NCBI RefSeq assembly: GCF_021533215.1
Contig: NZ_JAJNKA010000008.1
Coordinates: 1-64,000, forward strand
Direction: 5' to 3'
DNA length: 64,000 bases
Source of the DNA: Portibacter lacus
GTDB taxonomy: Bacteria > Bacteroidota > Bacteroidia > Chitinophagales > Saprospiraceae
The translations under genes were made by a program, and so were the position numbers. Under the pieces are notes generated by a model, which was given only the letters and a program-made list of their open reading frames with translations, was not told where the DNA came from and made no database searches. This document shows, one piece after another, positions 34,965 to 44,341 of this stretch. The stretch's first letter is position 1, and the number at the start of each line of letters is the position of its first letter.

Positions 34965-36158
34965 TTACTCTCTGTATTTAACTTTTACCATAAATCTTTG
35001 ATCTACGACACCTAATAGTTTTGCAACTCGTGGTGAAACAACGATAGAAACATCATCTGTATAAGTTCTCGGTGGAATATTTCCGATGACTTTTGCTTGA
35101 ACTGTTTTGTTAAGCATTGGATTCGTAATTTCTATGTAACTACCTACAACTGCAGTAGGGTGGAGTGCAAACATGTTTTTTGAATTAGTAGATGTTTGAT
35201 TCCATATAGCAATACCTTTTTCACTTTTGAATTTGTAAGTCGGAACTGTTTCTATTTCCGTCGATTCATTAACTAAAGGAGGCGTAATTAATTCTTCACT
35301 TTGTGCAGGTGCAGACACAATCCCCTCGAAAGATGGTTGTTCATTCGTAATATTTTCTGCTGGAACTTCCTGAATTAGTGTTCTTTCCTGAGGTACAACA
35401 GTAGTTTCTTTCTTTTCTAGCTGGTCTGAAAGTTGCACAACTTCTTTGATCTCTTTATCCTTTTTCTTTCCGAAAATCTTAGAAAAGAAACCTTGTTTCT
35501 TCTTTTTTCTTGATTCTCTTGAAACAACTCTACTTTTGTGTTCTTTTTCGCTGGTATTTTCAGCAACGAGCGGAGCAGGTGTAGTTTCTTGAGTAATCGT
35601 AGGCTTAGGAGCTACTTCTTGTTTTGCAATTACAGGCTTTGTAACCATGTCGGTAACAGTCGGTGCTTGTGTTTTATCTCCAATATTTAACCAACCTACT
35701 TGAATGATTTGATCAATTTTCAAATCGAAAGTCTTGATATTATTAATGGCTAATAAATTTTCGATCGTTTGATCAAAGTAAACTTTAGATATTCTATATA
35801 AGTTATCTTTAGGTCTTACCATATAGAAAACTGGAACGTAATCACCTCCAGTTGCTAATTCCGATGGATGCTTAATAAGAGAAGCCGCTAAAAAGGGAAC
35901 TCGAATTTTTTGTCCAGCATTCATAGAATTGAAATCAATCCCTGGATTAACTGATTTTACATCTGACATTCTTTGATCAAATGTCTTAGCCAGCGTGTAC
36001 ACCGTTTGCTTAGGTGCCATTTCGTGGACGTAGACCTTTCCATAGTTAGGAGAAATCTGAACAATAACTCGGTCCCCAGGACTAAAAATAGGAGATTGTG
36101 CGTCTGCCGCTTGAGTTAAAATCAAAATAAAAGCGAAAAGCATGATAAACCTGTTCAT
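34965..36158 (-). CDS. Exported LysM protein with C-terminal RlpA-like barrel
   Basis: 397 residues. A signal peptide (MNRFIMLFAFILILTQAADAQ) is followed by two LysM-type units: KQTVYTLAKTFDQRMSDVKSVNPGIDF (about 49-90) and RPKDNLYRISKVYFDQTIENLLAINN (about 114-160). Then comes a long low-complexity, K/E/P-rich linker (about 165-300). The end, SEKGIAIWNQTSTNSKNMFALHP through AKLLGVVDQRFMVKVKY, looks like a double-psi beta-barrel of the RlpA type. It probably binds peptidoglycan in the periplasm. It lies 34 bp upstream of CBS on the same strand. Confidence 0.8.
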   Translation of the reverse strand: MNRFIMLFAFILILTQAADAQSPIFSPGDRVIVQISPNYGKVYVHEMAPKQTVYTLAKTFDQRMSDVKSVNPGIDFNSMNAGQKIRVPFLAASLIKHPSELATGGDYVPVFYMVRPKDNLYRISKVYFDQTIENLLAINNIKTFDLKIDQIIQVGWLNIGDKTQAPTVTDMVTKPVIAKQEVAPKPTITQETTPAPLVAENTSEKEHKSRVVSRESRKKKKQGFFSKIFGKKKDKEIKEVVQLSDQLEKKETTVVPQERTLIQEVPAENITNEQPSFEGIVSAPAQSEELITPPLVNESTEIETVPTYKFKSEKGIAIWNQTSTNSKNMFALHPTAVVGSYIEITNPMLNKTVQAKVIGNIPPRTYTDDVSIVVSPRVAKLLGVVDQRFMVKVKYRE

Positions 36159-36272
36159 GGTTCTTTAAATTTGCTGAATAAATCGGTTAAACAAAAATAT
36201 AACGAAATTTAATAATATTTAATCATCTCTAGATAAATTTATTACAAATTACGTTTAATTATAATATGTAAT

Positions 36273-37001
36273 ATGACTACTGCAATAATTATACCAGCTA
36301 GATACGCATCTACTAGACTTCCAGGCAAAGCATTGGCAGATATTAATGGAAAGCCCCTAATTCAGTGGGTTTTCGAAGCTTGTAAAAAAGTAAAAAATGT
36401 TGATCAAGTAATTTTGGCGACTGACCACGAACTGGTATTTAACACCGCAAAAAGCTTTGGAGCAGATGCAATCATGACTTCTGAAGATCATAAAAGCGGT
36501 ACAGATCGATGTGCAGAAGTGGCAGAAAATCTAGATTGTGATTACATTATTAATGTTCAAGGCGACGAGCCATTCATTGACCCAAATCACCTAGAGGCAA
36601 TGAATAGCTACCTTTATGAGAACCCTGAGATCGATATTCTTACTTTATATCATGAAATAAGCGCAGCTTCGGAAATACTTAATCCTTCGAATGTAAAATT
36701 GACCAAAACAATTGATCAAAAAGTATTGTATTTCTCCAGAGCTGTCATTCCTTACAAGCGTAATGAACAGGATAACCCTTATTACAAACATGTAGGGATA
36801 TATGCCTTTAGAAAAGATGTATTGTTGAAATTGGCAAAATTGAAACCTTCTATGCTTGAAAACACAGAAAGTTTAGAGCAGTTGCGATGGTTAGAAAATG
36901 GATACAATATCTATGCTTTAGAAATTCAAGGAACTTCTATCGGTGTGGATACTCCAGATGATCTTAAAGAAGCTAGGAATTTTCTAAAAAATCGCTATTA
37001 A
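36273..37001 (+). CDS. kdsB: 3-deoxy-manno-octulosonate cytidylyltransferase
   Basis: 242 residues, full length. The nucleotide-binding start is IIIPARYASTRLPGKALADI, followed by ATDHELV, SGTDRCAEVAENL, INVQGDEPFI and a C-terminal IGVDTPDDLKEARNFL. It activates Kdo with CTP for lipid A-core (lipopolysaccharide) synthesis in the cytosol. Its 3' end overlaps the convergent cdd gene by 29 bp. Confidence 0.95.
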   Translation: MTTAIIIPARYASTRLPGKALADINGKPLIQWVFEACKKVKNVDQVILATDHELVFNTAKSFGADAIMTSEDHKSGTDRCAEVAENLDCDYIINVQGDEPFIDPNHLEAMNSYLYENPEIDILTLYHEISAASEILNPSNVKLTKTIDQKVLYFSRAVIPYKRNEQDNPYYKHVGIYAFRKDVLLKLAKLKPSMLENTESLEQLRWLENGYNIYALEIQGTSIGVDTPDDLKEARNFLKNRY

Positions 37002-37464
37002 ACCCAAGAGGTAGGACTTGTTTTATAGATTCTAATTCGAGCACTTCGTCTAGGTTTCCTTTCATAAGAATCCGAATATTGCAATCGAGCAAGTCTTCAT
37101 ATTCAGCAATAACCTGCCTGCAAGCCCCACAGGGTGGGATAGGACCTAAGTCAGTCCGTGCATTATTTCTGGCGGTTATGGCCATTAACTTAATTTTCAT
37201 CTTCGGGAAACGCATTGCAGCATGATGCAAGGCTACACGTTCAGCACATATACATAGCGGATATGATGCATTTTCTTGATTAGCACCTGAAATAATCTCT
37301 CCATTTTCCAACAAAATAGCCGTCGCAACATTAAAGTTGGAGTATGGCGCATAAGATAGATCTAGAAAATCGACAGCTTTTTTAATCAGCTGTTGCTCGA
37401 AGTCTTTGAGCTCTTCTAAATTTTTATAGAGTTTTAATTCCTGATGAATGTTCTTTATTTTCAT
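36973..37464 (-). CDS. cdd: Cytidine deaminase
   Basis: 163 residues. Zinc motifs are CAERVALHHA (Cys and catalytic Glu) and PPCGACRQVIAEY (two Cys). Also present are SYAPYSNFNVATAIL and GANQENASYPLCICAERVA, as in homotetrameric cytidine deaminases. It converts cytidine and deoxycytidine to uridine forms in pyrimidine salvage. Slightly longer than the usual 130-140 residues because of N- and C-terminal extensions. Confidence 0.93.
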   Translation of the reverse strand: MKIKNIHQELKLYKNLEELKDFEQQLIKKAVDFLDLSYAPYSNFNVATAILLENGEIISGANQENASYPLCICAERVALHHAAMRFPKMKIKLMAITARNNARTDLGPIPPCGACRQVIAEYEDLLDCNIRILMKGNLDEVLELESIKQVLPLGFNSDFLENS

Positions 37465-37518
37465 CTAGTGGGATATTATCTTAAATTTACAATCAATATT
37501 TAAGCCAAATAAATTGGA

Positions 37519-39177
37519 ATGCCGATAAAGCAGCAGAATCGATATAGCGGGGTTATCTTTAAAAATCAAGTAGAAGTTGCTGCACTTAGCAATCAATTTT
37601 CCAAAATTAATGACCATTTCTACTTGCAATCTAACGAAGCAATAGCCTTCGATGGGTATATTCCAGGGGAAGATTCTTTCTCGCATGCTCACATAGACCG
37701 ATATAATGGATCGTGGTCAGTATGTGAAATTCTTGAGAATGAACTTATATTGTCAAGAGATCGCATTGGTGTTCGTTCTATCTATTATTGGGAAGATGAA
37801 AATCATTTCGCCTTTGCGAATGAAATAAAAGGTTTGTTACAATTTCCATTCGTTCCTTTCAAGGTTTCTAAACAAGGAGCTCATGAATTTTTCTTTTCAG
37901 GAAAGACGAGCGGTTTAATAGAAGGTGTCCATGAATTAGGAGCAGGAGAAATGCTGACGTTTAGTTTTTCTAGTCTCACTTACAGCACGAAGTCTTATTT
38001 TAATCGAGCAGAAAACACGCCAAGTGAAGAAAGTATAGAAGAGATATCAGAACAGATAAGAGATAGAATTAGTAAGGTGATTCAGCAAATAGAAGCAGAC
38101 AGCGCCGAATTAGGTGCTTTTTTAAGTGGAGGAATCGATAGTTCTGTTATTGCTGCAACATTGGCACTGAACGAAAAGCAAGATCGTATTCCATTTATAA
38201 CGGCAATGACGTCTGATGAATCACTGAACGAAGTCGAATATGCCGAAGAGGTGGTTAAGAAACTAGGGATAACGGAATGGCATCAAGTAGTCGCTCAGAA
38301 TATCGAAAGTGAAATAGAGAACTTGCATGTTGCAATGGAGCTACCTACTACTTCGCTAGGGAGTTTTCTGCAATATGAAATGATGCGCTTTTGCAAATAT
38401 AAAGGGATTAACGAGGTGCTAGATGGAACGGGAGCAGATGCTTTATTCGCAGGTCATTATTATCACTTAGCTATCTACTGGAATTCCTTAATTAGAAAAG
38501 GAAAGGTTAGCGCATTTGTTCAGCAAATGACCGAAAGCAAATTGGGTGAAAATTCAATGAAATTTTACATCAAGAATTTGCTGAAATACCATTATTTTCC
38601 ACGTGTGAATCCTCAAAATAAACGTAAACTCGACGTAAAGATTAATCCATTATTACTCGGTCTAAATTCGGATTTGCTAGACCTAGAAGTGGCATCTACT
38701 TTACCTGGGTCAATGAAAAATTTGAATTCTTTTTTAGCATATGAATTCTACGACGGCGCGGTTGCAAACTTGTTGAGGTTTAATGATCGAATCGGACGGC
38801 ATTTCGGAGTAATGAATCATTCTATTTTCTCTGAGTATTCGCAAATTTTTGAATATGCATTGGCAATTCCGCAAGAATTAAAAATTAAAAATGGCTTTTC
38901 TAAGTACGTTTTGAGAAATGCATATTCAGATATCTTGCCTCAGGAGGTCTTAAGGCGTAAAGATAAAATGGGACTTGTAGCTCCGAATAATTATTGGATG
39001 AAGAAACACAAGGACTTATTGCTTTCCTATTTTACAGAAGATTTATCTCCGTTTTTCGATGTGGAGAAAATGAAGAAATTGTTGGGCGAAGCTATAGATG
39101 AATCGGATGCCCAGGAAAACTATAAGATTTTCAAATTCATTAGCTTTGCGATCTGGCATAAAGTTATGAGTAAGTGA
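37519..39177 (+). CDS. Asparagine-synthase-like protein lacking the N-terminal cysteine
   Basis: 552 residues. An N-terminal class-II glutamine-amidotransferase-like domain (about 1-170) contains SRDRIGVRSIYYW and FANEIKGLLQFPF. A synthetase domain with the PP-loop SGGIDSSVIAATL (about 203) and DGTGADALFAGHYYH follows. The N-terminus is MPIKQQNRYSGV, so the Cys2 nucleophile needed for glutaminase activity is absent; ammonia from another source or a different amidation/adenylation role is likely. It heads an overlapping operon with a flippase, a sulfotransferase and prmC, suggesting a modified surface glycan or capsule. Confidence 0.8.
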   Translation: MPIKQQNRYSGVIFKNQVEVAALSNQFSKINDHFYLQSNEAIAFDGYIPGEDSFSHAHIDRYNGSWSVCEILENELILSRDRIGVRSIYYWEDENHFAFANEIKGLLQFPFVPFKVSKQGAHEFFFSGKTSGLIEGVHELGAGEMLTFSFSSLTYSTKSYFNRAENTPSEESIEEISEQIRDRISKVIQQIEADSAELGAFLSGGIDSSVIAATLALNEKQDRIPFITAMTSDESLNEVEYAEEVVKKLGITEWHQVVAQNIESEIENLHVAMELPTTSLGSFLQYEMMRFCKYKGINEVLDGTGADALFAGHYYHLAIYWNSLIRKGKVSAFVQQMTESKLGENSMKFYIKNLLKYHYFPRVNPQNKRKLDVKINPLLLGLNSDLLDLEVASTLPGSMKNLNSFLAYEFYDGAVANLLRFNDRIGRHFGVMNHSIFSEYSQIFEYALAIPQELKIKNGFSKYVLRNAYSDILPQEVLRRKDKMGLVAPNNYWMKKHKDLLLSYFTEDLSPFFDVEKMKKLLGEAIDESDAQENYKIFKFISFAIWHKVMSK

Positions 39178-40472
39178 AATTAAGATCTTATATCAACAAT
39201 GTAAGTGCGCTCCAAGCATTTCAAGTCATGCGGTTTTCCGTGTTGATTTTAATCGGTATCATCTTAGTCAAAACTGGTTATTCAACCGATGAAATAGGAG
39301 TTTACGAATTATTCTTTTTTCTGGCCAATGTGGTGAGCTTCTTCTGGGTGATGGGCTTGAATAATGGATTAATGAGCTACTATCCGAGTCTAACAGAGGA
39401 GAAGAAGCAGTTGATGCTATTCAATATTGCAATTCTTCTTTTAGCCTTGGGATTTATCGCTGGGTTGATATTGTATCTTGCTAGACATGCGGTATTTGAA
39501 ATGGTGGGAAAGGTCGATTATCTGGGCTACCTGATCATCTATATGATACTTTCTGCACCTGCTAATTTTACGGAGTATACCTACTTACTGAAAGGTCAGT
39601 CTAGTAAAATCATCATATATGGAATGGTTATCTTTGCGTTGCAGCTGATCTTGATCATAAGTGGTGTAATGCTAGATTTTTCCATTGAGAACTTATTAAA
39701 ATTGATGGTTGGCTGGGCTTTGTTTAAGTTTGTTTGGTTTGCTCAATTGATCATCAGGAAGGAGAAGTTAAAGTTAGATTTTAAACTCCAATACGTCTTT
39801 CTAATCTTTTCATTACCGTTGATTTTTCAGATGTTGCTTGGGAATGGAATGGAGTATGTGGATGGTTTTTTGGTCAATGTTTTTTACGATGAAACTGCAT
39901 TTGCACAGTTCCGATATGGAGCGCGTGAATTGCCATTAGTCACCATACTAGTAGGAGCAGTTTCGACCGCTTTAATTCCCGTTGCTGTTAATAATATGGC
40001 AGATGCGCTATCAGAGGTGAAGCAGAAGATCAAGAGGCTAATGAATTTTCTCTTTCCGATTAGTATGGTATTAATGTTGATTAGTCCGCTGGTTTTTCCA
40101 ATGGTTTATAGTAATGATTATTTGATTTCTGCCCAGCTCTTTAACGTGTATTTGTTAGTGATTAGCAGTAGGTTATTCATGCCGCAAGTTGTATTATTTG
40201 CAAAGCATGAAAATGTTACTTTAATGATTAGTGCGCTTATAGAGTTAATTGTAAATATTGGCTTAAGTTTGTTATTGTTGAAGTATTATGGAATGATTGG
40301 GATTGCATGGGCAACGGTGATCGCTTATTTGGTTAACAAATTGATCCTGCTTACGGTTGCTTGGAGAAAGTATGCAATTAAGCCATCTGCCTACATTGAC
40401 CTAAAAACCTATGCGGCTTGGCTTTCCGTTTTGTTGATTAGTTATTACCTTTCCACTTATTATTTATACTAA
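39174..40472 (+). CDS. Polysaccharide flippase-like membrane protein (MOP family)
   Basis: 432 residues, 12 or more membrane helices over the whole length. GTG start at 39174 overlaps the preceding stop (GTGA). It resembles Wzx/PST-type exporters: N-terminal MRFSVLILIGIILVKTGYSTDEIGVYELFFF, a central GNGMEYVDGFLVNVFYDETAFAQFRYGAREL with acidic and basic residues in the channel, and a C-terminal KYYGMIGIAWATVIAYLVNK. It would move lipid-linked oligosaccharides across the inner membrane. The start of the next gene follows by 2 bp. Confidence 0.8.
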   Translation: MKLRSYINNVSALQAFQVMRFSVLILIGIILVKTGYSTDEIGVYELFFFLANVVSFFWVMGLNNGLMSYYPSLTEEKKQLMLFNIAILLLALGFIAGLILYLARHAVFEMVGKVDYLGYLIIYMILSAPANFTEYTYLLKGQSSKIIIYGMVIFALQLILIISGVMLDFSIENLLKLMVGWALFKFVWFAQLIIRKEKLKLDFKLQYVFLIFSLPLIFQMLLGNGMEYVDGFLVNVFYDETAFAQFRYGARELPLVTILVGAVSTALIPVAVNNMADALSEVKQKIKRLMNFLFPISMVLMLISPLVFPMVYSNDYLISAQLFNVYLLVISSRLFMPQVVLFAKHENVTLMISALIELIVNIGLSLLLLKYYGMIGIAWATVIAYLVNKLILLTVAWRKYAIKPSAYIDLKTYAAWLSVLLISYYLSTYYLY

Positions 40473-40474
40473 GT

Positions 40475-41458
40475 ATGCGATGTTTTATAGGAGGTTCTGG
40501 AAGTACAGGGAGTTCGGTTTTGGCCAATGTGTTGAATAGGCATTCCGAGGTATTTTGTGGGCCGGAGTCTTATCTATTTACAAAACATCAACTCTTTACG
40601 AACTGGAAAGACAGTAAGGCTGACTTATTAGACGGCAAGTTAAAATCCTTTCCCTGGCATATGTATTCGAAGGTTGAATTGCTCAATGAAGCCTACGAGT
40701 GGGAGTGGGAAAAGTTGCAAGAATTAGTCAGTTACTCAAATTTTATCGAGGAATTTGCAGAAGAATTCTTTAGAACGGTAGCGAGCAAACATGGAAAATC
40801 ATATTGGATAGAGAAGACACCATCTAACGTTTATGGCTTTAAGTACTTGCTAGATCACTTTCCAAATTGCTTTTTAATTCATACGATTCGGAATCCATAT
40901 GATACGATTGCTTCGCTGAATAGGAGAGGATTTAGTATCTATTACGCCACGTGTTTATATTTGGTCAATACTTGTGTAGGACTAGCTATGCGGAATGAAA
41001 AACACTATATTCCAGTGGTCTATGAAGACTTGGTAACTCATCCATCACAAGAATTAAAGAAAGTCTGCGATTTGCTAGGGATAGCATTCGAACCATCCAT
41101 GCTAGTGGAGACCGCTGCAGGATTTGATGAAGATATAGATTCATGGGGACTAAGCGAGCACGGTAGAATTACAGATGAAAGCATAGGGACATTTAACAAG
41201 GTCTCCAGATTCGTGCAGGAAGAAATTATTTACACAGTGAATTCACTTCGGCTGACTCCTTTCTATGCGAAAGAATTCGGATGCGACATAGTAGACATCC
41301 CAGGGATCTGTGACTTGATGGACTTCGCACATTATGACGATGGCGGATTTATGAATATATTTCAGTTAAATATAGATAAAAGTCGAGATCATCTGACCAG
41401 AATTATAAGAGGCTATCCTTCTAAGTTATCGAAATATCCAGTAATGTTCAGAGTATGA
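40475..41458 (+). CDS. Sulfotransferase
   Basis: 327 residues. The 5'-phosphosulfate loop GGSGSTGSSVLANVLNRH is right at the N-terminus (about residues 6-23). The 3'-phosphate-binding segment IHTIRNPYDTIASLNRRGF is near 145, and a YWIEKTPSNVYGF block carries the likely catalytic base region. It transfers sulfate from PAPS to a hydroxyl or amine of an acceptor. Position after the flippase suggests a surface carbohydrate acceptor, but lipids or peptides are possible. Its end overlaps prmC by 4 bp (ATGA). Confidence 0.85.
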   Translation: MRCFIGGSGSTGSSVLANVLNRHSEVFCGPESYLFTKHQLFTNWKDSKADLLDGKLKSFPWHMYSKVELLNEAYEWEWEKLQELVSYSNFIEEFAEEFFRTVASKHGKSYWIEKTPSNVYGFKYLLDHFPNCFLIHTIRNPYDTIASLNRRGFSIYYATCLYLVNTCVGLAMRNEKHYIPVVYEDLVTHPSQELKKVCDLLGIAFEPSMLVETAAGFDEDIDSWGLSEHGRITDESIGTFNKVSRFVQEEIIYTVNSLRLTPFYAKEFGCDIVDIPGICDLMDFAHYDDGGFMNIFQLNIDKSRDHLTRIIRGYPSKLSKYPVMFRV

Positions 41459-42288
41459 AAATTTCCAATGCAAATATCAAATTACAAAAGGGACTTTCTG
41501 AATTGTATGACGAAAGAGAATCTAAACAGATTGCAGCCATTTTTTGGGAAGATTTATTCGGATATCGGAATGGCATAGATCGGCACTTGCACACTCAAGA
41601 AATAGAAACATTCGAATCAGCTCTTAAAAAGTTAGAACAAGGAATGCCGATTCAATATGTCACGGGCATCTCGGATTTTTATAACCTTCGCTTAATGGTC
41701 AATGAAAAAGTACTAATCCCGAGACCAGAGACGGAAGAGTTAGTCTATGAAATATTAAATGCAAAAGTTGCGGTAGGCGCTTCGGTTTTGGATATTGGAA
41801 CTGGGTCGGGCTGCATTCCAGTTGCACTAAAATCTAAACGAGTAGACTTCAAGATGACTGCTATTGATTTAAGTGAAGGAGCACTAAAGGTAGCGAAGCG
41901 CAATGCAGAAAAATATGAATTAGGGATTGATTTTAAATGTTTGGATTTTTTAGATCGAGCTGCGTGGCAAGTGTTAGAAAAGTATGATTTAATCGTAAGT
42001 AATCCGCCTTACATTCCAGTTTCAGAAAAAGATAGAATGTCTGCAAGTACGCTAGCTTATGAACCGGAAATGGCATTGTTTCCAGAATCTGATGATGAAT
42101 TCATCTTTTATAGACAGATTGCGGAATTTGGCAAAACTCACATGAATGAAAGTGGAAGTATATTCTTAGAATGCAATGAATTTAATGCGGCTGGGGTCAA
42201 GGAGATTTTCGAGCACAGTGGTTATAGCCAAGTGAATTTGCTGAAAGATATGCAAGGGAAGGATAGGATGCTGAAGGCCTGTTCATAA
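41455..42288 (+). CDS. prmC: Peptide chain release factor glutamine methyltransferase
   Basis: 277 residues. PrmC N-terminal helical domain about 1-90 (GMPIQYVTGISDFYNLRLMVNEKVLIPRPETEELV), SAM-binding VLDIGTGSGCIPVALK near 115, and the catalytic NPPYIP motif near 182. It methylates the Gln of the GGQ motif in RF1 and RF2. ATG overlaps the previous stop, so it is co-translated with the sulfotransferase despite an unrelated role. Confidence 0.93.
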   Translation: MKISNANIKLQKGLSELYDERESKQIAAIFWEDLFGYRNGIDRHLHTQEIETFESALKKLEQGMPIQYVTGISDFYNLRLMVNEKVLIPRPETEELVYEILNAKVAVGASVLDIGTGSGCIPVALKSKRVDFKMTAIDLSEGALKVAKRNAEKYELGIDFKCLDFLDRAAWQVLEKYDLIVSNPPYIPVSEKDRMSASTLAYEPEMALFPESDDEFIFYRQIAEFGKTHMNESGSIFLECNEFNAAGVKEIFEHSGYSQVNLLKDMQGKDRMLKACS

Positions 42289-42407
42289 ACTTCTGATGAT
42301 ATTACTTGTATTGGATTACTAATGGCAATCCTTTAGGGGCGCCTTCAATGAAATATACTTCTAGCATGCAATAATAAATTATAGAGATTTTACTTACTTC
42401 AAAACCT

Positions 42408-42779
42408 CTACCCACCAGTAGGTTTTGTCTTCTTATAACCTTTCTCAATTAGAGACTTGACTAATTGGTCTCTAAAATCACCTTGGATCAAGATTTCGTT
42501 GTCTTTTACGGTTCCACCTACGCCACATTCTTTCTTTAGTGTCTTACCTAACTCTTTAAGTGTGTTCAGATTACCTCGATAACCAGTGATGATGGTGGCT
42601 ACTTTACCTCTCCGCATTTTCTTATCTCGATAGACTCGCAGGTTTAAGTTTTCAGGCGCTAAATCGTCCCCATTTACAGGTTCGATAGACAAACCATCAA
42701 AGAAACTATTACCTTCTGTTCCCGTCGTAAATACCAAACTACCTATATTCGGATTAGACCCTTTACTTTTCTTTCCCAT
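42408..42779 (-). CDS. SUI1-family translation factor (YciH-like)
   Basis: 123 residues. The C-terminal SUI1 domain has RRGKVATIITGYRGN, then LKELGKTLKKECGVGGTVKDNEILIQGDFRDQLVKSLIEKGYK. It is the bacterial relative of eIF1, thought to affect start-codon selection or translation under stress. Four bases separate it from the upstream hydrolase-like gene on the same strand, so they are co-transcribed. Confidence 0.9.
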   Translation of the reverse strand: MGKKSKGSNPNIGSLVFTTGTEGNSFFDGLSIEPVNGDDLAPENLNLRVYRDKKMRRGKVATIITGYRGNLNTLKELGKTLKKECGVGGTVKDNEILIQGDFRDQLVKSLIEKGYKKTKPTGG

Positions 42780-42782
42780 GTT

Positions 42783-43838
42783 TTAATTCCAATTATTATT
42801 AATCATACGCAAAATAAGCATTCCAAGTTCCCCAACGCCTTCACTAGATTGACATAATATAATTACACCTGTTCGGGACTCCTTCTTATAATGGATATAT
42901 GCTTTATGTCGTTCAGTCGTTCCGGAGTGCGTGAATATTCGCCCAGTTTGCTTGGAATTCAGAATGTACCATGCATAAGTCAGTGACAATTTATTATTAA
43001 TCTTTGAATTTTTCCTAACTTTTTGGGCTTCTACTAATGATTCCGTGCGATCGTCCATTGATTGCTTAGTAAACTTGATCAAATCATTCAAGCAAGATAC
43101 TAGGCCTTCAGATCCAGCAAAACTCTGATAGCTCCAAGGCTCTGGAATCATATTAGACCGATCGTAACCAATTTTTAGTTTTTGATCTGGCATAGCCAAT
43201 GAAGTATTATAAAGCTTAAGGTCTTGGAATAGGTAGAAATGGAATAAATCTTCGAGTGGCATGTTCATTTTAGCTTCAAGAATAATCTCAAGCAATGCAT
43301 AATTGATGTGGGAATATTTTAATGAAGGTCGGAACCAATTTGCTTTCTGAGGTTTAAAATTGGCATAATAATACAAGACATCTTCCTTCGTATAATAAGC
43401 GTATGGGTTGCTGAAATTATATTCTTTAGAAGAAAGGTTCGACGGTCTTTTGGGAAAACCAATCTTGTGCATCATTAAGTCTTCTAGCGTATAGTCCTCT
43501 AGATACTTATTTTGATATTTTTCAGGCAAGAAACTATTGATGGTTGTGTCAAGTTTGATTAAGTTTTTTAGATCAAGTTGGCTTGCTAGGGTAGAGGTGA
43601 ATACTTTTGTTATACCACCTATTTCAAACAAGTCGAAAGAATCGATATGCTCTGGTCCAAAGTTCAGTACATAGGTTGAGTCTTCTATGATAACACCGAT
43701 TACAAAACTTTTCTCTATTGGATAAACGATGTCTGTATCAAATCGAATAATCTTATCTATTTCCCTAAATAATTCAGCTTTCTGGCCCTGCAAAAATTGA
43801 CCTAAAAATAGAAAGAAGAAGAGTGTAAAAGTTTTCAT
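42783..43838 (-). CDS. Beta-lactamase-fold (serine hydrolase-like) protein without catalytic serine
   Basis: 351 residues from the ATG complementary to 43836-43838, giving a signal peptide (MKTFTLFFFLFLGQFLQGQ); the frame back to 43889 adds a poor N-terminus. The class-C beta-lactamase/PBP4* fold is clear: FEIGGITKVFT where active members have FEIGSITK, YSHINYALLE where YSN is usual, and THSGTTERH for the third motif. Residue 75 is Gly (GGT at 43614-43616 complement) in place of the nucleophilic Ser; Lys78 remains. The protein is probably not a hydrolase and may be a binding or regulatory relative. Confidence 0.8.
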   Translation of the reverse strand: MKTFTLFFFLFLGQFLQGQKAELFREIDKIIRFDTDIVYPIEKSFVIGVIIEDSTYVLNFGPEHIDSFDLFEIGGITKVFTSTLASQLDLKNLIKLDTTINSFLPEKYQNKYLEDYTLEDLMMHKIGFPKRPSNLSSKEYNFSNPYAYYTKEDVLYYYANFKPQKANWFRPSLKYSHINYALLEIILEAKMNMPLEDLFHFYLFQDLKLYNTSLAMPDQKLKIGYDRSNMIPEPWSYQSFAGSEGLVSCLNDLIKFTKQSMDDRTESLVEAQKVRKNSKINNKLSLTYAWYILNSKQTGRIFTHSGTTERHKAYIHYKKESRTGVIILCQSSEGVGELGMLILRMINNNWN

Positions 43839-44256
43839 TATGCAAATGAAATATTTATTGAATAATATACAAAGATACAACGAAGCCAAGTGGACAAAAG
43901 GTCTTTAAGGAGAGTTTAAAGATGGAAGAGAGGTTCGTATTTGTTTTAGTTTTTTGCTAAGAACTTGATAATCTGACCTCCAGTCATCCTATCAATGTAC
44001 TTAGAGCTAGAACTTAGGATAAAAGATTAAAGAAGAATGATGATTAATTAAATTCTGTTCGCTCCTAAAGACTTATTGATCGTAATTAGCAATTATAGGA
44101 CCTTGGACTTCAGTCCGAGAAAGGATATGGGATTTTCTCATTCCTATATTATAATAAGTATGGATCGATAAGCACGAAGAGAAACATAGTGACTGCACCG
44201 ACATGCTTGATTCTCACGAAATCTAAAATATAGCTAAAGACCTTGCATAAACAAAG
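43839..44256. other. Intergenic region with one REP-like hairpin
   Basis: About 420 bp without a gene. At 44098-44101 GGAC precedes CTTGGACTTCAGTCCGAG (44102-44119), an imperfect hairpin with an obvious relative in array 2. A weak resemblance to the 62-bp core (ATCGATAAGC ... GCTTGA, about 44162-44214) follows, too diverged to be sure. No other feature. Confidence 0.5.
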
Positions 44257-44288
44257 AAGGGCCACACAATCCCCGTTGTATGACCCTT
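44257..44288 (-). terminator. Probable terminator of typA
   Basis: On the minus strand, the arms 44276-44288 and 44257-44269 pair over 13 bp in RNA with G-U wobbles (AAGGGTCATACAA with TTGTGTGGCCCTT) around a 6-nt loop. A T-containing stretch (CTTTGTTTATG) follows. It lies 53 bp after the typA stop codon. Confidence 0.7.
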
Positions 44289-44341
44289 CGTCTTCGTCTT
44301 TTATACTTTAAATATATGAAATATTTTATATATTTTAATAT

